The notes beneath the pieces were generated by a model, which was not told the origin of the DNA, ran no database searches, and saw nothing but the letters and a program-made list of their open reading frames with translations. The translations under genes were made by a program, and so were the position numbers. This document shows, in pieces, positions 1-9,618 of a stretch of DNA of 33,505 nucleotides. Numbering within the stretch: position 1 is the first letter of the stretch; each line of letters begins with the position of its first letter. Source of the stretch: Terriglobia bacterium (GTDB lineage: Bacteria; Acidobacteriota; Terriglobia; Terriglobales; Acidobacteriaceae). Where the stretch lies: the NCBI GenBank assembly GCA_021323935.1, contig JAJPJZ010000185.1, positions 1 through 33,505 of the forward strand. The letters run 5' to 3'.

Positions 1-549
1 CGGTGATTCCTTCATTCCGCGGTTCAGCCAGAACCGCAGCAGGCCCAGCAGTGTTCCGGCGTGGCCCTGCGCGTGGGTGCGGCGGCGAGCGGGGGCCATG
101 GTTCGGGCGCGCGGCAGCTCCGCAAGCCGGCGCTCAATTCCGCGGGCAAACGCATCCTGCGCGAGCTCCCAGAAGTCCTGCCAGTGGCCGGAATCGCGGA
201 AGGCCTGTTGAACGGGTCTGGCGGAAAGCAGGTGCTCGCAGAATTCCCGCACCGGCATGATGCGGTCTGATTTTTCTTTGCGCCGTGAGAGGTACGACGC
301 CAGGCCTTCCAGGAATTCCTCAAGGTCACTGAGCAACAGATCGTTCTTATTGCGGTAGTGCGTATAGAACGTGGCGCGCCCCACGCCGGCGCGTTCAAGC
401 ACCTGCTGCACCGTGATAGAGCGAAATGGCCGCTCCTTCAGCAGTGCAATGAGCGCGTCGCCCAGGCGATCGCGCGTGCGTAAAACGCGGGCATCGGTCT
501 TCTTGTGCTTCGCAGGCTCCGGCTTGGGTCGGGCAGCTCTTCGGGGCAT
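1..549 (-). CDS. TetR/AcrR family transcriptional regulator (partial, runs off the left edge)
   Basis: Manual reverse translation from ATG at 549: MPRRAARPKPEPAKHKKTDARVLRTRDRLGDALIALLKERPFRSITVQQVLERAGVGRATFYTHYRNKNDLLLSDLEEFL..., a typical TetR N-terminal HTH (ITVQQVLERAGVGRATFYTHYRNKNDL). Not in the ORF track because it is open at the edge. Confidence 0.9.
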   Translation of the reverse strand, partial: MPRRAARPKPEPAKHKKTDARVLRTRDRLGDALIALLKERPFRSITVQQVLERAGVGRATFYTHYRNKNDLLLSDLEEFLEGLASYLSRRKEKSDRIMPVREFCEHLLSARPVQQAFRDSGHWQDFWELAQDAFARGIERRLAELPRARTMAPARRRTHAQGHAGTLLGLLRFWLNRGMKESP

Positions 550-585
550 GGTCGGTTGCAGGGGTCTGGTTGGTACTGTACGCGC

Positions 586-601
586 TGTTCGCATTCGAAC
601 A
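586..601. promoter_or_regulatory. Candidate TetR operator palindrome in the TetR/permease divergent region
   Basis: TGTTCG-catt-CGAACA perfect 6-bp inverted repeat; adjacent smaller palindrome GTACtGTAC at 573-581. Confidence 0.45.
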
Positions 602-686
602 CTACATCCTATTGCCACGCCGCATGGGTTGAAAATGGCGGGAACTGCGTGCCCAAACGCTGCGTACTGTTGTTCAGGGGAGTGCA

Positions 687-3128
687 ATGGGAACGTTTTT
701 TCAGGACCTTCGGTTTGCCGCCCGCAGCTTCCGCAAGACGCCCGGATTCGTGCTGATTGGCGTGATCGCGCTGGCGCTCGGGATTGGCGCCAACACCGCC
801 ATGTTCAGCATCGTCAATGGCGTATTGCTGCGTCCCGTGCCGTATCCGCATGCAGACCGGCTGCTCAAGCTTTACAGCAGCATGCCGCAGTTCCGTGAGT
901 CCTCGATTTCCTACCCCAATTTTCTCGATTGGCAAAGGCGCAGCCAGTCATTCGACGCGCTGGCCGCCTTCCGCAATGACACATTCAACTTCACCGGCCA
1001 GGGCGAGCCGGAACGGCTGCGCGGCTACATGGTTTCATCCACCATCTTCGATACGTTGGGGGTGAAGCCCATCATCGGGCGGGTGTTCACGCCTGAAGAA
1101 GATCAGCGCGGCGGCAATCCGGTGGCGTTGCTCACGGCCAATTACTGGAAGACGCGCTTTGGCGCCGATCCCGGCGTTCTGGGGCGGGCGCTCACGCTGA
1201 ACGACAAGCTTTATACCGTTGTGGGAGTGGTACCGAGCGACGACGTGATCCTGCAGCGCTCGTCGGTGTTAATTCCAATTGGGCAATGGACGGAGCCGCT
1301 GTTCTGGGACCGCAGCGTGGGCATGGGCATGAGAGCCGTGGGGCGGCTGAAAGCAGGTGTGTCGCCGCAGCACGCGCGGTCTGAGCTCGACGCGATTGCG
1401 GCTGAGTTGTCGCGCGAGTATCCCAAGGAAAACAAGGACAGCGGAATCTATGCTGTATCCGTGCGCGAAGACCTGGTGGGCGATGTGCGCACGCCGCTGC
1501 TGATCCTGCTGGGTGCCGTGGGATTCGTGCTGCTGATTGCCTGCGCCAACGTGGCCAACCTGCTGCTGGCGCGCTCTACGGCCCGCCGCAGGGAGTTTGC
1601 CATTCGCGGCGCGCTGGGCGCCAGGCGCACGCGCGTGATGCAGCAACTCCTCACCGAAGGCTTGCTGCTTGCCTTCGCCGGCGGCGCACTGGCAATTGCG
1701 ATTGCCTGGGGGCTGAACGCAGTGTTCGTCACCCGGTTTGGCAGCCAGCTTCCCCGCGCCGACCAGATCCACCTTGATGGCTCCGTGCTGGTGTTCACGG
1801 CGGTGATTTCCGTGGTGGCCAGCTTGCTGTTCAGCCTGACGCCGGCGCTGCAGAGTTCACGTTCAGACCTGAATGAAACGCTGAAGGAAGGCGCGCGCGG
1901 CAACACCGGGCGCCACACCTTCCAGCGCTTCCTGGTGGTCACGGAAGTGGCGCTGGCAGTGGTGTTGACGGTTTCGGCCGGGTTGATGATCCGCAGCATG
2001 GCGCGAATCTGGAGCGTTGATCCCGGGCTCGATCCGCACAACGTGCTGGATTTCGGCATCGCGGGATCGCCCGCCGTGCATGGCGCGCCTGCTGCCGTAC
2101 GCAACGGCATCCAGCTTACGGCTGACCGCTTGCGCGCAGTGCCGGGCGTAACGGCAGTCAGCGTCGTCTTCGGCGGCACGCCGCTGACCGGCAGCGACTC
2201 GGAGCTTTGGTATTGGGTGGAAGGAAGGCCGAAACCGGCAGATCACAGCCAGATGGACCTGGCGTTGTTTTACGGGGTTGATGCCGATTACTTCAACGTC
2301 TTCCATATTCCGTTACGACGCGGGCGGTTGATCTCCAATCGCGACCTTGAAGCCAGCCCGTGCGCCATCGACATCGATGAAGACCTGGCCAAGAAGGCGT
2401 TTCCCGGCCAGGACCCAGTCGGCCAGCACATCAACCTCGAGATCCTCAACCTCAAGTGCGAAGTGGTCGGGGTGGTCGGTCACGTCAAACACTGGGGGCT
2501 GGATTCCGATGCGACGTCAAAAGTTCATTCGCAGTTCTACATTCCGTTCCGCCAATTTCCTGACGCCGTAATGGACCTGGCGTCCAGCGGCGGAAGTGAA
2601 TGGGTGGTGCGCACCGCCAGCGATCCGTATTCGACCGTGCCGCTGATCCGGCGCACGGTTGCCGACATCAACGGCCGCATGGTGATGTATGGCGCCGAGA
2701 CCATGGACGACAACATTAAGGACCTGCTGGCGTCGCGCCGATTTACGCGCCTGCTGCTGGGCGTGTTTGCCGGCCTGGCGCTGGCCCTTGCCGCCGTGGG
2801 AATTTATGGCGTGGTGTCTTACACCGTGACGCAGGCCACGCACGATATCGGAGTGCGCATGGCGCTCGGCGCCACCACGGGCGCGGTGCTCAGCATGGTG
2901 ATTGGCTCGGCCATGAAGATGGCGGGCCTCGGAATTGCCATCGGCGCGGCCATCGGGTTTGCCGCGACGCAGGCGATGAAGGGCCTGCTCTATGGCGTGG
3001 GCGCCGGTGATCCGCTTACCTTTATCGCTGTGGCGCTGGTGTTAGCGGCCGTTACGCTGCTGGCCAGCTATGTTCCGGCGCGGCGGGCCACCAAGGTCGA
3101 TCCCATGATCGCACTGCGCGTGGAGTGA
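687..3128 (+). CDS. MacB/FtsX-like ABC transporter permease, ADOP-type (duplicated permease domains)
   Basis: 813 aa; MGTFFQDLRFAARSFRKTPGFVLIGVIALALGIGANTAMFSIVNGVLLRPVPYP N-terminus; two FtsX-like halves (ANVANLLLARSTARRREFAIRGALGARRTRVMQQLLTEG and VSYTVTQATHDIGVRMALGATTGAVLSMVI); SD-like aggggag upstream. Confidence 0.93.
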   Translation: MGTFFQDLRFAARSFRKTPGFVLIGVIALALGIGANTAMFSIVNGVLLRPVPYPHADRLLKLYSSMPQFRESSISYPNFLDWQRRSQSFDALAAFRNDTFNFTGQGEPERLRGYMVSSTIFDTLGVKPIIGRVFTPEEDQRGGNPVALLTANYWKTRFGADPGVLGRALTLNDKLYTVVGVVPSDDVILQRSSVLIPIGQWTEPLFWDRSVGMGMRAVGRLKAGVSPQHARSELDAIAAELSREYPKENKDSGIYAVSVREDLVGDVRTPLLILLGAVGFVLLIACANVANLLLARSTARRREFAIRGALGARRTRVMQQLLTEGLLLAFAGGALAIAIAWGLNAVFVTRFGSQLPRADQIHLDGSVLVFTAVISVVASLLFSLTPALQSSRSDLNETLKEGARGNTGRHTFQRFLVVTEVALAVVLTVSAGLMIRSMARIWSVDPGLDPHNVLDFGIAGSPAVHGAPAAVRNGIQLTADRLRAVPGVTAVSVVFGGTPLTGSDSELWYWVEGRPKPADHSQMDLALFYGVDADYFNVFHIPLRRGRLISNRDLEASPCAIDIDEDLAKKAFPGQDPVGQHINLEILNLKCEVVGVVGHVKHWGLDSDATSKVHSQFYIPFRQFPDAVMDLASSGGSEWVVRTASDPYSTVPLIRRTVADINGRMVMYGAETMDDNIKDLLASRRFTRLLLGVFAGLALALAAVGIYGVVSYTVTQATHDIGVRMALGATTGAVLSMVIGSAMKMAGLGIAIGAAIGFAATQAMKGLLYGVGAGDPLTFIAVALVLAAVTLLASYVPARRATKVDPMIALRVE

Positions 3129-3136
3129 TCAGCGGC

Positions 3137-4233
3137 TCAGGCGTGGAGTTGAGTTTCACCGTGAACCATGCGCAGGCGGATTCGGCTGGTGGCGGAGTGC
3201 TGCTCGATGCGCGCGGCCAGCGGCTCAAGTGCGTGGTGAGCCACAACTGGGTTGACGCCGAGGCTTTGACCACCAGGCGTGCCAGCGCATCAATCAGGTC
3301 AGGGTGCAGGCTGGTTTCAGGTTCATTCAGCGCCAGGAGCGAGGGCGGACGCGGGCTCAGCAGCGCGGCGCACAGACACAAAAACCGCAATTGGCCATCC
3401 GAGAGTTCGCGGGCTGAGAGCGGCCGAAGCAGGCCCGGCATCTTGACGCTAAGGCTGAACAGGGTTTCGGTGTTCTCGATGAGCAATTCGCCGCCGTCGA
3501 AAGCCGCGCGAATGGCCTCGCTGAGAAAATCGTCTTCGCCGACTTCAATAACGGTGCGCAGCGCCGCCGCCAGATCAGAGCCATCATGCGCGAGCACCGG
3601 CGTCTGCACCCCGATTTGCGCCTGGCGCAGCGGCGATTCAACATCGGTGCGGAAGTGATGATAGAAGCGCCAGCGCAACACTTCGTCGCACAATGCGCTG
3701 ATCTCGGGATAAAGATGCGGATCGATAATCTGCGACAGCACCGATTCGTGCTTCGAGATTTCAAACGGGTATGCAACCATTGCGCCTTCGCCGTTGCGCA
3801 GCCATGCTGAAGGCCCGTCGCGCTTCAGCATCTCAACCGGCCGGCGGGCGGCGGCTGACCAGATGCGTTCTTCCTTCACGCGCGGATCAAGCGTGAACAT
3901 GGTGCCCAGCGCGTACTCGTTAAAAACCGGCAGCCCGATCTGCAATTCGTAGGCGAACTCCTCGCCGTCAAAGCCGAGCACCACGCGCTTCGGCGGGCGC
4001 TTGCGCTGCACGCGCTTGCGTTCGCCGCCGGCCCAGAAGACGCTGGGCGTGCCGCCTTCTTCGGCGATGGCGCGCGCCAGTTGCCCATGCGCAGCCCGCC
4101 CAATCAGCAGCAGCGCGTTATAGAGATTCGATTTGCCGCAGCCGTTCGGCCCGGTGAGCACATTGATGGGCTGCAGCGCGAGCGAGAGGTCGCGAATCGA
4201 GCGGTAGCCGCGGACCGTGATCTTGCGGATCAT
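3137..4233 (-). CDS. AAA family ATPase (RecF/SMC-like AAA_21 type); apparent frameshift near 3225-3232
   Basis: Start MIRKITVRGYRSIRDLSLALQPINVLTGPNGCGKSNLYNALLLIGRA (Walker A GPNGCGKS); LLALNEPETSLHPDLI Walker B; ORF track frame 3052..4446. Frame change after LWLTTH restores EPLAARIEQHSATSRIRLRMVHGETQLHA* ending at 3137. Confidence 0.85.
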
Positions 4234-4315
4234 CAGAGGGAAAACAATACCAGCCTCTGAATCCGCCCGCCCGGTGCTGGACAGGCGAGGGCTGCGCGTT
4301 GCAAACTGGGCGGCC

Positions 4316-5947
4316 ATGAATGCCCTTCGCATGCTGCTGATTTCACTGCTGGCCACATCCTGCCTGGCGCAAGCTCCTGCCATTCCGCCGCGAATGGCGC
4401 CGGGGTTCCAGACCATCCGCGAGCGCGACCTGCGCGCCGACCTCACGTTCCTGGCCTCGGACGCGCTCGAAGGCCGAATGTCGCTGCAGAACGGCGATCG
4501 GGCCGCGATTGAATGGATTGCCTCTGAATTTGCTAAAGATGGCCTGCAGCCCGCGTTCGGCCAAAGCTACCTGCAGCCGCTGCCGCTCATTGAATATCGC
4601 GGCGATCCGGCGCAGAGCTTTGTCGCCATGACGCGCCAGGACCAGGAAACCAAATGGCAGGCGCCCGAAGCCACCGGCAGCTATCGCCAGGATGTCGATG
4701 TGCGCGGCGAGCTGGTGTTCGCCGGCTTCGGCATCACTGCGCCGGAGCTCGGCTACGACGATTACGCGGGAATCGATGCCAACGGCAAGATTGTCGTGAT
4801 CTTCGATCACGAGCCGCAGGAGGACGATCCCGCCTCAATCTTCAACGGCACCGGAAACACGCGCTACGCGACCACGCGAGTGAAGGCCATGAACGCGCAA
4901 CAGCACGGGGCCCTGGCGGTGCTGATTGCCTCAGAGCCGAACCGCAAGCATCCCTCGAACCAGGAGCGCGCCAGGCGAATCGGCAGCGAGCCTCGCAAAG
5001 ACCCCATTCCGTCGCAGGCCATTGCTGATGACGAACTGCACACGCCCACGGTATTTGTTTCTGACGCGGTCTTGAAGGAGCTGCTGGCCACGGCTGGCGC
5101 GACGCCCAGTGACTTGCAGGCGGCCATCGATCGCAACCTCAAGCCGCAATCGCGCCTGCTGCGCGATACTAGCGTAACGGTTCACCTGCGCAATCAGTTT
5201 GCGCGCCAGGGCACAACCTACAACGTCGGCGGCGTGCTCGAAGGCAGCGATCCAGCGCTTGCGGCCGATACCATCATCATCAGCGGTCATCACGACCACA
5301 ATGGCGCCAGCGGCGGGCTGGTGTGGCATGGCGCTGACGATAACGGCTCGGGGACGGTGGGCGTGGTGGCGCTGGCGCGCGCATTCGCAGCCAATCCGGC
5401 CAGGCCGAGGCGCTCAATCTTGTTTGTAGTGTTTGCGGCGGAAGAGCGCGGCCTGCTCGGCTCGTATTACCTGGCGCAGCATCCGTCTCGCCCGCTCAAT
5501 CGCACTCGCGCCATGATCAACTTCGACATGATTGGCCGCGATGAGGCGCCCAGCGACCAGACCAACGGCCTGATTGACATTCCTGCCGACACCACCAACC
5601 GGCTGAACCTGATTGGCGGGCTTTATAGTCCAAGCTACCGTCGCGTGGTTGAAGCACAAAACCGCTACGTCGGCCTGGTGCTTGACGACCGCTTCGATCA
5701 CGAAGCCGCGCTCAACGTCTTTTTCCGCAGCGATCAATTTCCATTCGTGCTGCACAACATCCCGGCATTCTGGTGGTTTACCGGCTTCCATCCCGATTAC
5801 CACCACACCACCGACACTGCCGATAAGATCGATTACGTCAAGATGGCAAAGATCCTGCGACTCGCATATTTAACGGCCTGGCAGTTTGGCGACGGGGTTA
5901 CACCGACGTTCATTGCCAACCCAAAAGGCAGCGCCGCCGGCCGTTAA
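4316..5947 (+). CDS. M28 family metallopeptidase with PA-like insert, signal peptide
   Basis: In-frame ATG at 4316 gives MNALRMLLISLLATSCLAQAP signal peptide; HHDHNG...GADDNGSGTVGVVALARAF...FVVFAAEERGLLGSYYLAQHP...NFDMIGRD typical of M28. Confidence 0.92.
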   Translation: MNALRMLLISLLATSCLAQAPAIPPRMAPGFQTIRERDLRADLTFLASDALEGRMSLQNGDRAAIEWIASEFAKDGLQPAFGQSYLQPLPLIEYRGDPAQSFVAMTRQDQETKWQAPEATGSYRQDVDVRGELVFAGFGITAPELGYDDYAGIDANGKIVVIFDHEPQEDDPASIFNGTGNTRYATTRVKAMNAQQHGALAVLIASEPNRKHPSNQERARRIGSEPRKDPIPSQAIADDELHTPTVFVSDAVLKELLATAGATPSDLQAAIDRNLKPQSRLLRDTSVTVHLRNQFARQGTTYNVGGVLEGSDPALAADTIIISGHHDHNGASGGLVWHGADDNGSGTVGVVALARAFAANPARPRRSILFVVFAAEERGLLGSYYLAQHPSRPLNRTRAMINFDMIGRDEAPSDQTNGLIDIPADTTNRLNLIGGLYSPSYRRVVEAQNRYVGLVLDDRFDHEAALNVFFRSDQFPFVLHNIPAFWWFTGFHPDYHHTTDTADKIDYVKMAKILRLAYLTAWQFGDGVTPTFIANPKGSAAGR

Positions 5948-6068
5948 GCGTGATGTTTCGCCAGCTCGCGAGCCGGCGCTTTGCGTTGTGGCCGGCGGTT
6001 GCGACACTCGCGCAGAAAGAACGCCTTCAGTGCTTCCCGCCTGACCACCGGCGTGGTTAAATGAGGCA

Positions 6069-8255
6069 GTGAAGCGCGTTGTCCATGCCGCCTGCCCGCA
6101 CGATTGTCCCGACGCCTGCGCCGTGCTGATTACGGTGGAAGACGGCCGCGCAACCAGGATTGAAGGCGACCCGGAACATCCGGTGACGCGCGGCTTCCTA
6201 TGCGCCAAGGTCGCGAAGTACCTGGACCGCGTTTACTCGCCTGACCGCGTGCTGTATCCCATGCGGCGCATCGCGCCCAAGGGCACGCAGGCCGCAAAAA
6301 CGCCGCGTGGGAGCGGCGAATCGCGACTGAGCGGCACCTGGCAGCGCATCTCCTGGGACGAAGCGCTTGACTCAATCGCGCTGCGGCTCCAGAACATCGC
6401 GCGGGAGTTCGGTCCTGAAGCCATTCTTCCCTATTCTTACGGCGGCACGCTGGGCGTCCTGAACAACGCCTCCATGGACCGGCGGTTTTTTCATCGCCTG
6501 GGCGCTTCGCAATTGAACCGAACGATTTGCGCTTCCACCGGCGGTGAGGCGCTGGTCTCGGTCCTCGGCCGCAAGCTCGGCACCGATCCTGAGCACTTCC
6601 GCCACTCGCGCTACATCATTGCCTGGGGCGCAAACATCCACGGCAACAATGTTCACCTGTGGCCGTTCATTGAAGAGGCGCGGCGAAACGGCGCAAAGCT
6701 CGTGGTCATCGATCCGTATCGCACGCGCACGGCAAAATGTGCCGACTGGTATTTGCCCATCGTGCCCGGCACCGATGCCGCGCTGGCGCTCGGGATGATG
6801 AACATCATCATCGCCGAGGGCCTGTACGATGCCGAGTACGTGGCCCGCCACACCTTCGGCTTTGACCAACTGCGCGAACGCGTGCGCGAGTACACGCCCG
6901 AACGCGTCTCGCGCTGGACCGGAATCGCAGCCGAAGACATTGTGAAGCTGGCGCGCGAATATGCCACCTCGCGCCCGGCGGTGATTCGCGTTAATTACGG
7001 CGTGCAGCGCTCCGAACGCGGAGGCATGGCTGTCCGCAGCATCACGATGCTGCCCTGCATCACGGGCTCGTGGAAGGAATTAGGAGGCGGGCTGCAGCTC
7101 TCGCTGAGCGGCGCAGTCAAGAACCTGAATCGCGACGCGCTTGAAATGCCTGAGCTTATGCGGCGAAGCCCGCTGGGCCGGCCTGCGCGCACCCTCAACA
7201 TGTCGCTGTTAGGGTCGGCGTTGAACCAGGTCAGCGATCCGCCGGTGAAGGCGATGCTGGTTTATAACTCGAACCCGGCGGCGGTTGCGCCCGACCACAA
7301 CAACGTGATACGCGGGCTGCTGCGGCCTGATCTGCTTACCGTGGTCCATGAGCAGTTCTTCACCGATACCACCGATTACGCCGATCTCGTGCTGCCGGCC
7401 ACGACGTTTTTCGAACACAAGGAGCTGCAGACTTCGTACGGGCATTACTACCTGCAGATTTCTGACCAGGCGATTGCGCCGCTCGGCGAGGCAAAATCAA
7501 ACGTCGAGTTCTTCCGCGAGCTGGCGCTGCGCATGGGTTTTAGCGAGCCATGCTTCCGTGAGTCAGTTGACGATTTGATTGACCAGGCGTTGATTTCGAG
7601 CGACCCCGTGCTGCAGGGCATTACGCGGCCACGCCTGGAACGCGAGCACTGGGCGCGGCTTCCGCTGCCGAATTCGGGAGCTCCTGAAGTGGCGGCCGGC
7701 TCGTCTGAACATGCTTCAAAAAATCAGGCGCCCGCAGGCGCGCCGCTGCCGTTTGCCGAGGGTTTTGCCACGCCGGCAGGCAAGGCGCTGCTGCGCAATG
7801 ATTCGCTCGTGCAACTGGGGCTCGATCCGGTGGCTTCGTTTACGCCTCCGGAGGAATCGCGGCACAACGAAAGCGAGCGCAAGTTCCCGCTCGAGATGCT
7901 GGCGCGCAAGGCCGATAATTTTTTGAACACCACATTCTGCAACGTGGAATCGCTGCAGCCCATGGAAGCGGCGACGCGCGAAGTGCTGGAGATCAGCGGC
8001 CCTGACGCAGAGGCCCGAGGCATTCGCCAGGGCGACCGCGTGCGGGTATGGAACCACCGCGGCAGCCTGGTGCTGACCGCGCGGGTCAATGGCGCGGTGC
8101 AGCCGGGCGTGGTTTCAGCGCGGCTGGGCTGGGCCAAGCTTTCGCCCAACGCGTCAAATGTCAACGTGCTCACCTCAGAGCGGCTGACCGATATGGGCGA
8201 GGGCCCAACGTTTTATTCCTGCCTGGTGGAAGTGGCGCGCCTCCAACCTGCCTAG
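6069..8255 (+). CDS. Molybdopterin-dependent oxidoreductase with N-terminal 4Fe-4S site
   Basis: GTG start; AACPHDCPDACAVL...RGFLCAKV cluster; CASTGGEAL, AWGANIHGNNVHLWPFIEEARRNGAKLVVIDPYRTRTA, C-terminal molydop-binding domain (ARGIRQGDRVRVWNHRGSL). Confidence 0.93.
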   Translation: MKRVVHAACPHDCPDACAVLITVEDGRATRIEGDPEHPVTRGFLCAKVAKYLDRVYSPDRVLYPMRRIAPKGTQAAKTPRGSGESRLSGTWQRISWDEALDSIALRLQNIAREFGPEAILPYSYGGTLGVLNNASMDRRFFHRLGASQLNRTICASTGGEALVSVLGRKLGTDPEHFRHSRYIIAWGANIHGNNVHLWPFIEEARRNGAKLVVIDPYRTRTAKCADWYLPIVPGTDAALALGMMNIIIAEGLYDAEYVARHTFGFDQLRERVREYTPERVSRWTGIAAEDIVKLAREYATSRPAVIRVNYGVQRSERGGMAVRSITMLPCITGSWKELGGGLQLSLSGAVKNLNRDALEMPELMRRSPLGRPARTLNMSLLGSALNQVSDPPVKAMLVYNSNPAAVAPDHNNVIRGLLRPDLLTVVHEQFFTDTTDYADLVLPATTFFEHKELQTSYGHYYLQISDQAIAPLGEAKSNVEFFRELALRMGFSEPCFRESVDDLIDQALISSDPVLQGITRPRLEREHWARLPLPNSGAPEVAAGSSEHASKNQAPAGAPLPFAEGFATPAGKALLRNDSLVQLGLDPVASFTPPEESRHNESERKFPLEMLARKADNFLNTTFCNVESLQPMEAATREVLEISGPDAEARGIRQGDRVRVWNHRGSLVLTARVNGAVQPGVVSARLGWAKLSPNASNVNVLTSERLTDMGEGPTFYSCLVEVARLQPA

Positions 8256-8297
8256 CGGGCGCGCTTGCCCGCGATACAATGAACAATTCGAGGACCA

Positions 8298-8675
8298 ATG
8301 TTCCGCATCACCGTGGAAGACACTTTTGCCGCCGGCCATTACCTGCGCAATTATCGCGGCAAGTGCGAAAATCCGCACGGCCACAACTACCGCATTCGAG
8401 TCACGCTCGAAGGCGAAGAGCTGGATCGCGCCGGCCTGCTGCTCGATTTCAAAGACCTGAAAGAGGCGCTCAAGCCCACCGTCGATCGGCTGGACCACCA
8501 GATGATCAACGACCTTGAGCCGTTCACCGCAACCAATCCTTCAGCGGAAAACCTGGCGCGCTATTTCTTCACTGAAATTCGCGAGCGGCTTCAGCGCTCC
8601 ACCAATGGCCGCGTGGCGGTGCGCCGCGTCACCGTGTTTGAAACCGAAACCACCACGGCCAGCTACTTCGAATAG
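8298..8675 (+). CDS. queD: 6-carboxytetrahydropterin synthase / 6-pyruvoyl tetrahydropterin synthase family
   Basis: 125 aa; FAAGHYLRNYRGKCENPHGHNYRIRV Zn/active-site motif (C-x3-HGH), LLLDFKDLK, LDHQMIND, PSAENLARYFF. Confidence 0.93.
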   Translation: MFRITVEDTFAAGHYLRNYRGKCENPHGHNYRIRVTLEGEELDRAGLLLDFKDLKEALKPTVDRLDHQMINDLEPFTATNPSAENLARYFFTEIRERLQRSTNGRVAVRRVTVFETETTTASYFE

Positions 8676-8717
8676 CCGCGCTTTCGCACGACACACATTC
8701 AGGCTATATTCACCGGC

Positions 8718-9581
8718 ATGACTCACGAGCCGGCAATTCGCAACGTCAGCGATACTGCGCTGTGGATGGCCTACTACCGGGCCCAGGAAACCGACCGCCC
8801 CGATGCGCTGTTCAAGGATCCACTGGCGCGCAAGCTGGCCGGTCGCCGTGGCGAGCAGGTGGTCAATGAGCTGCGTCGCGGTCGCGCCATGGCCGCGCCG
8901 ATGATCGCGCGCACCGTGATGATTGATGAGATGCTGCAGCGCGCCATCGCCCAGGGTTGCGACGTGGTGCTCAACCTGGCGTGCGGCCTCGATACCCGGC
9001 CGTTTCGCTTGCCGCTGCCGGCGGCGCTGGTGTGGATTGAAGCTGACCTGCCTGACCTGCTCAGCTACAAGACCGAGCTGCTGCAGGGTGAAACTGCTCA
9101 ATGCCAGGTGCGGCGAATCAGCGCCGACCTGGCGGATGCCAAAGCGCGGCAGCAGGTCCTGGCCGAGGCCGCCGCGGCCGGCGACAGGATTGTGGTCATT
9201 ACCGAAGGCTTGTTGGGATATCTCGATCCCGAGGCGGTTGCGGACCTGGCGCGTGACCTGCACAGCCGGCCGAAGATCGCCAGGTGGATCACCGATTTCG
9301 CCTCGCCAATGGTGTTGAAGCGGGTGAACAAGCAATGGGGCAAGCAGTTGAACGCCGCCGGCGCGCCGTTGAAGTTTGCTCCGCCGGAAGGCGAATTGTT
9401 CTTTCAGCCGCACGGCTGGTGCGCCGAACAGTTCCGCGACATGATGGAAGAAACCCAGCGACTCAACCGTCCCTTGCCGGGAGCCGCAATCTTCAAGATC
9501 ATGTCGCGAATTGCGCCTGGCTTCGCTGCAAAGCAAAAGAAATTGTGGCGTTCGGGCGTGGCCACGATGTCACGCTGCTGA
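8718..9581 (+). CDS. Class I SAM-dependent methyltransferase, LCMT/PPM-like family
   Basis: MTHEPAIRNVSDTALWMAYYRAQETDRPDALFKDPLARKLAGRRGEQ...VVLNLACGLDTRPFRLPLPAALVWIEADLPDLL...VVITEGLLGYLDPEAV. Confidence 0.9.
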   Translation: MTHEPAIRNVSDTALWMAYYRAQETDRPDALFKDPLARKLAGRRGEQVVNELRRGRAMAAPMIARTVMIDEMLQRAIAQGCDVVLNLACGLDTRPFRLPLPAALVWIEADLPDLLSYKTELLQGETAQCQVRRISADLADAKARQQVLAEAAAAGDRIVVITEGLLGYLDPEAVADLARDLHSRPKIARWITDFASPMVLKRVNKQWGKQLNAAGAPLKFAPPEGELFFQPHGWCAEQFRDMMEETQRLNRPLPGAAIFKIMSRIAPGFAAKQKKLWRSGVATMSRC

Positions 9582-9618
9582 AGCGTCGGCGCTACGCCGC
9601 TGCTGATAAACTTTCGCC

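Noticed and set aside
1448-2179. 243-aa minus-strand Ser/Thr-rich ORF inside the permease
   Set aside because: Reverse-frame artefact of high-GC coding sequence.
5948-6068. Possible Moco riboswitch upstream of the molybdopterin oxidoreductase
   Set aside because: No recognisable conserved Moco-RNA core; the gap instead fits a TTAAAT box 6 nt before GTG.
8541-9536. 331-aa minus-strand ORF antisense to the methyltransferase
   Set aside because: Shadow ORF of a clear coding gene; no family resemblance or RBS.
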